45,200 nt of DNA from Hyella patelloides LEGE 07179 (GTDB lineage Bacteria > Cyanobacteriota > Cyanobacteriia > Cyanobacteriales > Xenococcaceae), in contig NZ_LR213789.1 in NCBI RefSeq assembly GCF_900659865.1, forward strand, positions 1 to 45,200, in the 5' to 3' direction. This document shows positions 18,323 to 26,501 of this stretch, one piece after another (the stretch's first letter is position 1; each line of letters starts with the position of its first letter). The notes below the pieces were generated by a model. It did not search any database, had not been told where the DNA came from, and was given only the letters and a program-made list of their open reading frames with translations. Made by a program: the position numbers and the translations under genes.

Positions 18323-19321
18323 GTGAGCAATACCCAAATGTTAACGCTTCCGTCTATGGCACAGCAAACTGTGCTGTCGGACTCCAATCGTCTTCGCCTA
18401 TTTGCGGGTTCTGCCAATATTCCTTTAGCTCAAGAAGTTGCCCGCTATCTAGGGATCGATCTTGGGCCAATGATCCGTAAACGTTTTGCGGATGGAGAAC
18501 TTTATGTTCAAATCCAAGAATCAATTCGTGGTGCAGATGTGTACCTGCTTCAGCCGACTTGTCGTTCGGTTAATGACAATCTAATGGAATTGATGATCGT
18601 TATTGATGCCTGTCGCCGAGCCTCCGCGAGACAAATTACCGCAGTTCTTCCCTATTATGGTTATGCTAGAGCAGATCGTAAAACCGCAGGGCGCGAATCG
18701 ATTACAGCCAAGCTAGTTGCCAATCTAATCGTGCAAGCAGGAGCGCATCGAGTTCTAGCAATGGATTTGCACTCTGCACAAATTCAAGGTTATTTTGACA
18801 TTCCTCTCGATCACGTTTATGGTTCTCCCGTAATTCTGGACTATCTGGCTAATAAACAGCTTTCTGATGTGGTTGTTGTGTCCCCTGATGTGGGTGGTGT
18901 TGCCCGAGCAAGAGCTTTTGCGAAAAAACTAAACGATGCACCTTTGGCGATTATCGATAAACGCCGTCAGGCACATAATGTGGCAGAGGTGATGAACGTT
19001 ATTGGTGATGTTAAGGGTAAAACGGCAATTTTAGTCGATGACATGATTGATACGGCGGGAACTCTTTTAGAAGGAGGGAGGCTGCTGCAAAAAGAAGGAG
19101 CAAAAGCAATCTACGCCTGTGCTACTCACGCTGTTTTTTCTGAGCCAGCTATTAGTCGTCTTTCTAGCGGTGTTTTTGAAGAAGTAATTGTTACCAATAC
19201 GATTCCTCTTGTCGAAGAAAATAAGTTTAAACAATTAACCGTGCTGTCTGTAGCAAATCTTTTAGGAGAAGCTATTTGGCGGATTCATGAGGATAATTCT
19301 GTCAGCAGTATGTTTCGCTAG
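18323..19321 (+). CDS. prs: Ribose-phosphate pyrophosphokinase (PRPP synthetase)
   Basis: Makes PRPP from ribose 5-phosphate and ATP, feeding purine, pyrimidine, histidine and tryptophan synthesis. It is 332 residues. Visible are the RKRFADGELYVQIQESIRG region, the PYYGYARADRK flexible loop, the MDLHSAQIQGYFDIPLDHVY segment with its catalytic His, SPDVGGVARARAFA, and the PRPP-binding motif ILVDDMIDTAGT. The reading frame starts at GTG 18323; an ATG at 18338 is an alternative. The amino end has about 15 more residues than the shortest homologues, as is usual in cyanobacteria. It is divergent from bioD. Confidence 0.96.
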   Translation: MSNTQMLTLPSMAQQTVLSDSNRLRLFAGSANIPLAQEVARYLGIDLGPMIRKRFADGELYVQIQESIRGADVYLLQPTCRSVNDNLMELMIVIDACRRASARQITAVLPYYGYARADRKTAGRESITAKLVANLIVQAGAHRVLAMDLHSAQIQGYFDIPLDHVYGSPVILDYLANKQLSDVVVVSPDVGGVARARAFAKKLNDAPLAIIDKRRQAHNVAEVMNVIGDVKGKTAILVDDMIDTAGTLLEGGRLLQKEGAKAIYACATHAVFSEPAISRLSSGVFEEVIVTNTIPLVEENKFKQLTVLSVANLLGEAIWRIHEDNSVSSMFR

Positions 19322-19344
19322 GGAAGGGATGAAATATAAATTTT

Positions 19345-19395
19345 GAAGTATGAATTAAGAAAGAGAAAAAGTTCATCCTTCTTTCTTCATGCTTC
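19345..19395 (+). terminator. Hairpin downstream of prs
   Basis: GAAGTATGAA (19345-19354) pairs with TTCATGCTTC (19386-19395). A small bulge follows, then GAAAG (19359-19363) pairs with CTTTC (19381-19385). It lies about 25 bases after the prs stop. There is no clean U-run directly behind it, so it is a possible terminator only. Confidence 0.4.
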
Positions 19396-19408
19396 ATCCT
19401 TTAATTTT

Positions 19409-19593
19409 CAGGATAGATAGGAGTTTCATCTGTTTAAATTTTCTTCATTTTTGGTCACAAACAAATGTCCTCCAATACTAGATTGTTAATGAAACAAGCC
19501 TCAATTCTGTTACCAGACGATAATTTTTCCCATATGATATTGGTACTCAAATCAGTAAGATAAGCAGGATTGCCTGAAATTAATTAGTCCTAC
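19409..19593. pseudogene. Remnant of a tandem copy of the lepB-pyrC junction
   Basis: The segment matches the intact junction to its right in two pieces. Bases 19409-19431 match the last codons of lepB (ETPIYP then a stop). Directly joined to it, 19438-19593 matches the first 10 or so codons of lepB and, on the plus strand, the first 42 codons of pyrC (MSSNTRLL at ATG 19465, then decay and a stop). The core of the second lepB, over 500 bases, is missing. This is best explained by a tandem duplication of a roughly 730-bp unit followed by an internal deletion. Confidence 0.85.
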
Positions 19594-19611
19594 CTACTTT
19601 TTGCCTTTTTT

Positions 19612-20214
19612 TTAGCTATCAGGATAGATAGGGGTTTCATCCAGAGAGCCGAGACGATTGAGAGGCCAAAAGCGAACTACTGCTCGTCCAATCAAGTTGT
19701 CGCGAGGAACAAAACCCCAATAATGAGAATCGTAGCTATTATTACGGTTGTCTCCCAAAACTAAATACTGATTTGAAGGAACTTCCACTGGCCCATATTT
19801 ATATTCGGGAGATTCATCAATATACTTTTCTCTTAATGCTTCATTATTAACATAGACTGTTCCTCCTTTGACTTCTATAGTTTCCCCAGGAAGACCAATG
19901 ACTCTTTTGATAAAGGCATCTTTAAAGTTTTGTTCTCTGAGTTTATCCGTAGGAGAAAAAACCACCACATCCCCTCTTTGGGGAGTGCGAAATCGATAAC
20001 TAATTTTTTCAATGATTAAGCGGTCGTTAATTTCCAGAGTGGGTTCCATAGAAGAGGAAGGAATATAACGTGCTTCTGCAACTAGAGTTCTAATTCCAAT
20101 CGCCAGAACAAAAGCAGTAGCTAAGGTTTTGGCAATTTCAATAACAGGATTTTCTTCTGGTTGAACTTTCTGTGTTTTGACACCTAAATTTTCATCATTT
20201 TTGGTCACAAGCAA
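19612..20214 (-). CDS. lepB: Signal peptidase I
   Basis: A membrane-bound S26 serine peptidase that removes signal peptides from exported proteins. It is 200 residues. One membrane helix lies at about 27-46. The catalytic Ser55 sits in IPSSSMEPTL and the general base Lys103 in FIKRVIGLPGE. The box D segment LGDNRNNSYDSHYWG is complete. The TTG at 20214 has GGAGG eight bases upstream and directly touches the divergent pyrC ATG. A GTG at 20208 is the other possible start. A degraded second copy lies just downstream. Confidence 0.94.
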   Translation of the reverse strand: MLVTKNDENLGVKTQKVQPEENPVIEIAKTLATAFVLAIGIRTLVAEARYIPSSSMEPTLEINDRLIIEKISYRFRTPQRGDVVVFSPTDKLREQNFKDAFIKRVIGLPGETIEVKGGTVYVNNEALREKYIDESPEYKYGPVEVPSNQYLVLGDNRNNSYDSHYWGFVPRDNLIGRAVVRFWPLNRLGSLDETPIYPDS

Positions 20215-21539
20215 ATGTCCTCCAATACTAGATTGTTAATTAAACAAGCCCAAATTTTGTTACCAGACGGTAACTTTCTTCAAGGAGATACCAGCCTTGA
20301 AAACGGTAAAATAAGCGGGATTGCTCCTGAAATTAGTCCTAGGAAACTGACGAGATTGTTGACGCAACGGGGTTGATTTTGTTGCCTGGAGTGATCGATC
20401 CTCAAGTTCATTTTCGTGAACCAGGATTAGAACACAAAGAAGATTTGTTTACTGCTAGTGTAGCCTGTGCAAAAGGCGGTGTTACATCTTTTCTAGAAAT
20501 GCCTAATACTAAGCCTTTAACAACTACTCAGGCAACCCTAGATGATAAGTTACAACGAGCAGCTAGCAAGTGTCTAGTTAATTATGGCTTTTTTATGGGG
20601 GCAACGGCAGAAAATCTTCCTGATTTACGTGAAGCAAACCCTGCTTGTGGTATCAAAATTTTCATGGGTTCTTCTCATGGGGCTTTACTAGTCAGTACCG
20701 AAGCAGAAATCGAGCCGATTTTGGCAAAAGGCGATCGCTTAATTGCAGTTCATGCAGAAGATCAAGGACGTATTCGAGAAAGAAGAAAACAATTTAGCGA
20801 TGTGGGCGATCGCTCTATCCATTCTGTGATTCAAGATGAACAAGCTGCCCTCAATGCCACAAAATTGGCTCTGAAACTCTCCAAGAAATATCAGCGTCGT
20901 TTACATATCCTGCATCTTTCTACAGGGGTAGAAGCGGAATTATTACGGCAAGATAAGCCTAGTTGGGTAACCACAGAAGTGACTCCCCAGCATTTGTTAC
21001 TCAATACCGATGCTTATGCTGAAATTGGCTCTTTAGCCCAGATGAATCCTCCTTTGCGATCGCCTGAAAATAATCAAATTCTCTGGCAAGCTTTACTCGA
21101 TGGAGTAATTGATTTTATTGCCACAGATCACGCCCCCCATACCTTGGAAGAAAAAGCTCAACCCTATCCTAAAAGCCCTTCAGGAATGCCTGGGGTAGAG
21201 ACTTCTTTGCCTTTAATGTTGACTCAGGCTAAATCAGGAAAATGCACCATTGCTCAAGTGGCCAACTGGATGTCTACTGCACCAGCAAAAGCTTACGGTA
21301 TACTCAATAAAGGAGCGATCGCTGTTGGTTATGATGCAGATTTAGTGTTGGTGGATTGGAATAACTATAAACCCGTATTACGAGAAGAAATTAAATCTAA
21401 ATGCGGATGGAGTTCTTTTGAGGGTTGGGACTTAACAGGATGGCCCATCGTTACCATTGTTGGGGGACGAATAGTATACGAAAGAGGTAATTTTAATACC
21501 GATGTCAGAGGTCAGGCTCTTACTTTTAACAAACCATAG
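20215..21539 (+). pseudogene. pyrC: Dihydroorotase with an apparent one-base frameshift
   Basis: Dihydroorotase forms dihydroorotate from carbamoyl aspartate in pyrimidine synthesis. From ATG 20215 the frame encodes a normal start (MSSNTRLLIKQAQILLPDG to NGKISGIAPEISP). It then leaves frame at 20341-20343, where one base appears to be missing. The next frame continues with ETDEIVDATG and LLPGVIDPQVHFREPG and stays open for the whole catalytic barrel, including MPNTKPLTT, HAEDQGR, HILHLSTG and ATDHAPHT. A protein starting at TTG 20373 would lack the first beta-strands of the composite sandwich domain. Because the enzyme is normally essential, a sequencing error, a second copy elsewhere, or a working shortened form should be considered. 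It is annotated as interrupted, not as dead. Confidence 0.85.
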
Positions 21540-21592
21540 GAATCAATGAAGTCACCTAGTAGGGGCAAAGCATTGCCTTGCTCCTACTGAAA

Positions 21593-22804
21593 TTACTTTC
21601 CTGCATCCGTAACGCGCCAACTGAGTTTTAGGTTAAACCAGAAGTTCCAACTTGTGACTAGACCTATCGCTACAAAGTTAGCAATGTATCTTCCATAAGT
21701 CACATTTTCAAAGACGAGATTAAAGAGAAAATTCAAAATTAAAACATTTAAAATCAACCCAGCTAAACAGACAACATTAAATTTCAAAAAACGTTTAAAT
21801 CGCTTACTCCAACCTTTTTGTTGACTGGAAAAATCAGCAAAAGTCCAGGCATCATTCCATAAAAAGTTATTAATAATGGCTACTTCTGAAGCCAAAATCT
21901 TGCTTCGAGTTAAACCCCAACCTAGAGTGTTAGGATCGCTCAACAGGTAAAGCATCCCCATATCGACAAACACCCCACTGAAACCAACAATTCCGAAGCG
22001 AAGAAACCTTTTGATGGGCCAAAGATCGAAGCGTAGTCTCAAAAGATGCTGAATATATTCTATGTACTGTTTCCAAGTAACTTTACTCTCTCCTGCTTGA
22101 CGCTCTCGAAAGACATATCCCACTTCTGCTATCCAACGAATCGCACCCCTGGCAGTTACCTCAATCAGTATCTTGTATCCTACAGGACTGAGATATTTTC
22201 CCACAATGGCATTACGACGCACCATAAAATAACCACTCATAGGATCGCTAAGACGACTAATCACTTCAGGAAGAATAACCAAGCCTAGCATTTGCGCTCC
22301 ACGGGATAAAAAACGCCGAACAATACTCCATTCACTAACACCGCCCCCCTTTACGTGACGGCTAGCAAGCCCTAAATCTGCTCCTCGCTCCATTTCTGAC
22401 CAAATTTGCAGTAAAATTTCTGGAGGATGTTGTAGATCGCCATCAATAACTCCTAATATTTCTCCTCTGGCTACTTGCCAACCTCTAATTACCGCAGTAG
22501 AAAGCCCTTTTTCTTTTTGTCTCCGCATGACTCGTAATTGAGGATACTGAGGCGTTAATTCTTGAGCGATTTTCCAGGTTTCATCAGGGCTGTCATCATC
22601 AACCACAATTAATTCATACTCATTGGGAATAGTACTATCCAATATTTCACTGAGAATTCGCACAATTTCTTGAACATTTGCTCCTTCGTTGTAAGTAGGA
22701 ATTACTAAAGAAAAACGAATCTTACTCTGGCTATCTTCTGTATTAATAGCAGTGGGTAATATTTCTAAAGAACCTGATGGGGGAGGGATTAAGCTATCCA
22801 ACAT
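21593..22804 (-). CDS. Family 2 glycosyltransferase fused to a GtrA-like membrane domain
   Basis: A 403-residue dolichol/undecaprenyl-phosphate sugar transferase-like protein. The GT-A domain (about 25-260) shows SLVIPTYNEGANVQEIV, VVDDDSPDETW and GVIDGDLQHPP with the metal-binding DxD. The C-terminal 130 residues (from RFLRFGIVGFSGVFVDMG) form four membrane helices of the GtrA/DPMS type. Such fusions make polyprenyl-phosphate sugars and may help flip them for envelope glycosylation. The sugar cannot be named. The start ATG at 22804 fits. It is divergent from rpmF, and bases 22857-22898 between them hold an 8-bp inverted repeat (ACGTTAAG/CTTAACGT). Confidence 0.9.
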   Translation of the reverse strand: MLDSLIPPPSGSLEILPTAINTEDSQSKIRFSLVIPTYNEGANVQEIVRILSEILDSTIPNEYELIVVDDDSPDETWKIAQELTPQYPQLRVMRRQKEKGLSTAVIRGWQVARGEILGVIDGDLQHPPEILLQIWSEMERGADLGLASRHVKGGGVSEWSIVRRFLSRGAQMLGLVILPEVISRLSDPMSGYFMVRRNAIVGKYLSPVGYKILIEVTARGAIRWIAEVGYVFRERQAGESKVTWKQYIEYIQHLLRLRFDLWPIKRFLRFGIVGFSGVFVDMGMLYLLSDPNTLGWGLTRSKILASEVAIINNFLWNDAWTFADFSSQQKGWSKRFKRFLKFNVVCLAGLILNVLILNFLFNLVFENVTYGRYIANFVAIGLVTSWNFWFNLKLSWRVTDAGK

Positions 22805-23065
22805 GGAATTTACTGATTTGATTAAACGATGAAGAATTAATATCTAGTTTGGTCGAACGTTAAGCTCTGATAGGGCTTTAATGCTCAATTCTTAACGTCG
22901 GCAATTTTTGATAATGCTTCATCAACATAATCTAATTTTCGAGAAGCGACAATAAAGTAGTACTATTTAACTGTTTGAGAGGAGTTTTCAAGCCAAAAAG
23001 GAAATTGATTAAACTAAATAATCAACTACAATAGAAAGGTTGTGTTTAATTATTTTTAAATTAAT

Positions 23066-23242
23066 ATGGCTGTTCCTAAGAAGAAAACCTCTAAATCAAA
23101 GCGCAATAGTCGCAAAGCTCATTGGAAACATAAAGCTGCTGTAGAAGCAGGAAAAGCCTTATCTTTAGGCAAATCAGTATTATCTGGACGTTCCAATAGT
23201 TTTGTTTATCCTCAAGATGAAGATGAAGACGAGGAAGAGTAA
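23066..23242 (+). CDS. rpmF: Ribosomal protein L32
   Basis: A 58-residue protein starting [20 protein letters not shown], the diagnostic L32 sequence. It ends in an acidic tail (DEDEDEEE), as do other cyanobacterial L32 proteins. It lacks the zinc-binding cysteines, as expected for this lineage. It is monocistronic with a clear terminator behind it. Confidence 0.97.
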   Translation: MAVPKKKTSKSKRNSRKAHWKHKAAVEAGKALSLGKSVLSGRSNSFVYPQDEDEDEEE

Positions 23243-23271
23243 ATTTGTGGTTCTTGATTAAGAATTATTGG

Positions 23272-23320
23272 TATAGCTAGCTTGGGATGTGTTTCGATCT
23301 GTTTGAGCTAGCTATATTTA
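23272..23320 (+). terminator. Terminator of rpmF
   Basis: TATAGCTAGC (23272-23281) and GCTAGCTATA (23307-23316) are perfectly complementary, with one or two more inner pairs. The following bases are TTTATTATT. The loop is about 23 nt. Confidence 0.65.
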
Positions 23321-23365
23321 TTATTAGTAGAGCTATTAGCTAATTAAAAATACTGGAAAATTATT

Positions 23366-23962
23366 ATGCCAGGAAAATTTTTTGAAAAACCAGCAGCAGC
23401 AGAAAGCGATCGCGTTCCCCCTGGACAATACCTGGCTAAAGGGTTTCCTGTTCTCTCCTATGGAGCAACACCCCAAATCAGCCAAGATAAATGGGTATTT
23501 AAGATCTTTGGTCTAGCAAAGGAAAAAACCCTGGGATGGTCGGATTTTATGGCTTTACCACAGCATGAGTTTACTGCCGATTTTCACTGCGTAACTAGAT
23601 GGTCAAAGCTAGATGTCAAATGGCAAGGAATCAAAGTCTTAGACTTTATGAAATTGGTTGAATTAGAGCGTAAAGCAACCCATATTTTGCAACATTGTTA
23701 CGGTGGCTATACAACCAACCTCACACTGGAAGATTTCTTATTAGAAGAAAACTTTTTTGCCCACACCCTTGATGGTGAAGCCCTTCCTCCAGATCACGGA
23801 GGTCCTATGCGCCTTGTAGTGCCTCATCTCTACGCGTGGAAGAGTGCTAAATGGATTAATGGTATTGAATTTTGTAATCAAGAAAAATTAGGCTTCTGGG
23901 AAAAAAATGGTTATCACAGAAGGGGTGAGCCTTGGGCAGAAGAGAGATATGCAGGAAGATAA
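23366..23962 (+). CDS. Sulfite-oxidase-like molybdopterin oxidoreductase
   Basis: A 198-residue protein of the YedY/sulfite oxidase superfamily, consisting of the molybdopterin domain only. The segment ADFHCVTRWSKLDVKWQGI (about 70-88) carries the cysteine that ligates molybdenum. DGEALPPDHGGPMRLVVP and YAWKSAKWINGIEF are the other conserved blocks. No signal peptide is visible, so it is probably cytosolic, unlike E. coli MsrP. The electron partner and substrate are unknown. It lies between the rpmF terminator and a heptamer repeat. Confidence 0.88.
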   Translation: MPGKFFEKPAAAESDRVPPGQYLAKGFPVLSYGATPQISQDKWVFKIFGLAKEKTLGWSDFMALPQHEFTADFHCVTRWSKLDVKWQGIKVLDFMKLVELERKATHILQHCYGGYTTNLTLEDFLLEENFFAHTLDGEALPPDHGGPMRLVVPHLYAWKSAKWINGIEFCNQEKLGFWEKNGYHRRGEPWAEERYAGR

Positions 23963-23979
23963 CAGTTATCAGTAATTGT

Positions 23980-24042
23980 TTGTTGGTTGTTAATTGCTGG
24001 TAGCTCGTTGCTCGTTGTTGATTGTTAGTGATTAATTGCTAC
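23980..24042. repeat. Degenerate heptanucleotide repeat, 9 units
   Basis: Nine successive 7-mers can be read, from TTGTTGG and TTGTTAA through TTGCTGG, TAGCTCG and TTGCTCG to TTGCTAC. The period of seven is clear although units differ. It fills the gap between the convergent sulfite-oxidase-like gene and rnc. Related in sequence to the repeat at 7412. Confidence 0.75.
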
Positions 24043-24043
24043 T

Positions 24044-24754
24044 TCATTCCTCATCCTTTAAAGCAAAAAAGGCTTCTTTGGCTGCTGCTTGTTCGGCTCT
24101 TTTTTTAGAACCGCCTAAACCCTTACCTAATAAGCGATCTCGTAGCCAAACTTCGGAAATAAAACGAGCTTCAGGGGTCTGGAAATTAGGGTTTTCTGTA
24201 ACCTTATAAGTAGGTAAAATTTTATGCTTTCCTTGAGTCCATTCTTGGAGAGCATCTTTATAGTTTTGTCTTGCAGGATCGTTGCGGACTTCTTCTGCTT
24301 GTCTTTTTAATGCCTCATCTAGCCAAGGACGCACCAAGTCCATGTTGTAAGTACTCAGGTACAGCGCGCCTAATACCGCTTCAAAGGCATCTGCTAACCA
24401 AGATTGTCGCCCGATGGGGTTTCCTGTAGCATTAGTGCCAATAATGAGATAAGGTTCAATACCGTAACGCTCGGCTAACCCTGCTAAAATGCGATCGCTT
24501 ACCATTATAGAACGAATCGCTGCAAACTCTCCTACAGGCTCATTAGGATAGGTTTCGAGTAATAATTCTGCTGCTACTAACCTAATGACTGCGTCCCCGA
24601 CAAATTCTAACTGTTCGTAATTATGAGTAGTAGAAATACTCGGATGAATTAAAGCTAAATCTAATAATTTCCAGTTTACAGGAGCAGTTGCGGGTAAACC
24701 AAGCTTGATAATTAATTTTTGTAGTTGTTGCTTTCTTCGAGGGTCTTCAAGCAT
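24044..24754 (-). CDS. rnc: Ribonuclease III
   Basis: A double-strand-specific endoribonuclease that acts in rRNA, mRNA and sRNA processing. It is 236 residues. The catalytic domain (about 20-150) has the signature YEQLEFVGDAVIRLVAAE and a second acidic cluster in QSWLADAFEAVLGALYL. The double-stranded-RNA-binding domain (about 162-232) reads NYKDALQEWTQGKHK to GGSKKRAEQAAAKEAFFAL. Start ATG at 24754. Cyanobacteria often hold several RNase III forms; this is the full-length type with dsRBD. It is divergent from the Mrr-ParA gene. Confidence 0.94.
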   Translation of the reverse strand: MLEDPRRKQQLQKLIIKLGLPATAPVNWKLLDLALIHPSISTTHNYEQLEFVGDAVIRLVAAELLLETYPNEPVGEFAAIRSIMVSDRILAGLAERYGIEPYLIIGTNATGNPIGRQSWLADAFEAVLGALYLSTYNMDLVRPWLDEALKRQAEEVRNDPARQNYKDALQEWTQGKHKILPTYKVTENPNFQTPEARFISEVWLRDRLLGKGLGGSKKRAEQAAAKEAFFALKDEE

Positions 24755-24871
24755 TTAAACAGGTTATTAGGTTAGAAAGTATAGAATATCATAGCTTGTA
24801 TCGTTTGTTTTTCGAGTACTTTTGGGAAATCTATAAATATCAAAGTTTAATAATTTATTGATGCATTTTCT

Positions 24872-26092
24872 ATGGTTGCTCAAGCGATAAAAATTAAAAA
24901 TCCTTCCGATTTTGAAAAAGTTGTTGCGTTACATTTTCAGCGACAGGGCTATGAATTTATTTTGCCCCCTGCTAATACAAAAGGGTATGATATTTAACTT
25001 CGTAAAGATGGTGAATGTATTGCAGTTCAAGTTAAAAACCATAAAGCAAAATGTAATGTATCACAGATTGACAAGTTTAAGAGTTTTTTAGACTTACCAA
25101 CTGCATCTAAATTTACTCAAGGTTGGTTTATCTCTGCAAATGGTTATTCAAAACCAGCACTTACTTATGTCAATACAGGACAACCTGAAAACTTTCGTTT
25201 AGGTATATTTATAGCAAATGAAGATCGAGTTTCTTGGACATATATTAATCCTAACAAGCTCGAACCAAATCATCCTGAAACACCCCCAACAACATTTAGT
25301 GGTTCAGGAACAAAAGAAGAGGCAGAAAAAACTAAATATATTGGCGTTTTTACCTGTAAGGGAGGCGTGGGCAAAACTACAGTTGCAGCCCATTTAGCAG
25401 GTGCATTTGCTCTTATGGGACATGATGTTATTTTGCTAGATTTAGACCCCGAACGCAACTTGCGAAAGCTATTTTCACAAGATATAAATGATGAAGATGC
25501 AAGCGTTTTTGTTCCTCCTATCAATAAAAATGAAACAGGAACAACCATTACTGTTCTTAATCATGACGAATGGCAACCAGAAGATTATCCTGATATAAAA
25601 ATAACTATCTGTGATTGTTCGCCTGTTTTAGATAAAAATCCGAAGTCTTTAGTTGAAAAATTTGATTACTGTATTATTCCTACAACTTTAAATCCTTTAG
25701 GAGTTAGTAAAAACTGTGATGTAATTATTAGGACATTCAAGCATATTCGTAGGCTAAATTCACAAGCAGAAATGTTTGCTTTAATTAATAACTATCATTC
25801 AGATCAAAGCTTTACTAACAGAAATCAAGTTCTTCGAGATCATTTAAGAAGAAGTCTCTCAAAGTATACATCTACCGATTCTAAATGCAAATTTATCGAT
25901 CCTGATGCAGCAAAAATTCGCTACAGTAAATCTCTTTTATATTGGGGATACCATATCGTTGAAGGAACTACACCACAGTTAGCATTCAATTCAAACGGAG
26001 GTAGATCGCATCCTCGAACTGATTTTCTTCAGTTAGCAGAATACTTGGAAGAACACACAACAATAGATGAATTACGCCGACAAGGGCATTAA
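24872..26092 (+). pseudogene. Mrr-like nuclease / ParA-type ATPase fusion with an in-frame stop
   Basis: From ATG 24872 one frame of 407 codons reaches 26092, broken only by TAA at 24995-24997 (codon 42; CAA would read Gln). Residues about 1-130 form a restriction-endonuclease fold of the Mrr type: D40 in GYDI, then ECIAVQVKNHK with the Q53-x-K55 motif. Residues about 155-400 form a ParA/MinD-type ATPase with the deviant Walker A CKGGVGKTT (162-170), the LDLDPE switch and ICDCSP as Walker B. A shortened ATPase could start at GTG 25367, but that lies inside the P-loop, so it would not work. I infer a DNA-targeting or defence-related protein. No partner gene is adjacent. Confidence 0.75.
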
Positions 26093-26105
26093 AAAAATTT
26101 TGTAG

Positions 26106-26140
26106 GTTGGGTTACGCTGTTGCTAACCCAACAAAACTTT
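26106..26140 (+). terminator. Inverted repeat behind the Mrr-ParA gene
   Basis: GTTGGGTTA (26106-26114) and TAACCCAAC (26124-26132) form a perfect 9-bp stem with a 9-nt loop, followed by AAAACTTT. Elements of this GTTGGGTTA type are dispersed in cyanobacterial genomes, so it may be a repeat that also terminates transcription. Confidence 0.45.
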
Positions 26141-26162
26141 ACTCTGTATTGGACTTCATTGC

Positions 26163-26426
26163 TTGATTGCGGAAGTATTATCTAAATCTACTCAAAACTA
26201 CGATCGCCGTCAAAAGTTTTTAGCTTATCGCACTATAGATACTTTTCAAGAATACATTTTAATCGATCGATATCGAGTTTATATAGAGCATTACTTAAAA
26301 ACAGCTTCCAATCAATGGTTACTATCCGAATACAGCGATCGCAATATTACATTAACTATCAACAAAATCAATACAAAAATCAATATTTTCGTAAAGATCG
26401 AAAATATTGAATTTGCCGATCGTTAA
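26163..26426 (+). pseudogene. C-terminal remnant of a Uma2-family (DUF820) nuclease-like protein
   Basis: The 87 residues start LIAEVLSKSTQNYDRRQKF and continue FQEYILIDRYRVYIEHY and QWLLSEYSD, the second half of a Uma2/DUF820 protein (normally about 190 residues). The N-terminal half is absent. Upstream bases are instead a dispersed GTTGGGTTA inverted repeat. The only start is TTG 26163. The break may mark where a repeat element or deletion removed the front of the gene. The predicted fold is a PD-(D/E)xK-like nuclease, of unknown role. Confidence 0.7.
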
Positions 26427-26453
26427 AAAAAATTTATCATCATTTCCCAACTT

Positions 26454-26495
26454 TTCCTTATTTCTTATTCCTTGTTCCTTACTCCTTCTTCCTTA
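26454..26495. repeat. Heptanucleotide repeat, 6 units
   Basis: TTCCTTA, TTTCTTA, TTCCTTG, TTCCTTA, CTCCTTC, TTCCTTA follow each other without gaps. It lies directly at the 3' side of rnpB and is related to the heptamers inside that gene. Confidence 0.85.
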
Positions 26496-26501
26496 AAGAG
26501 T

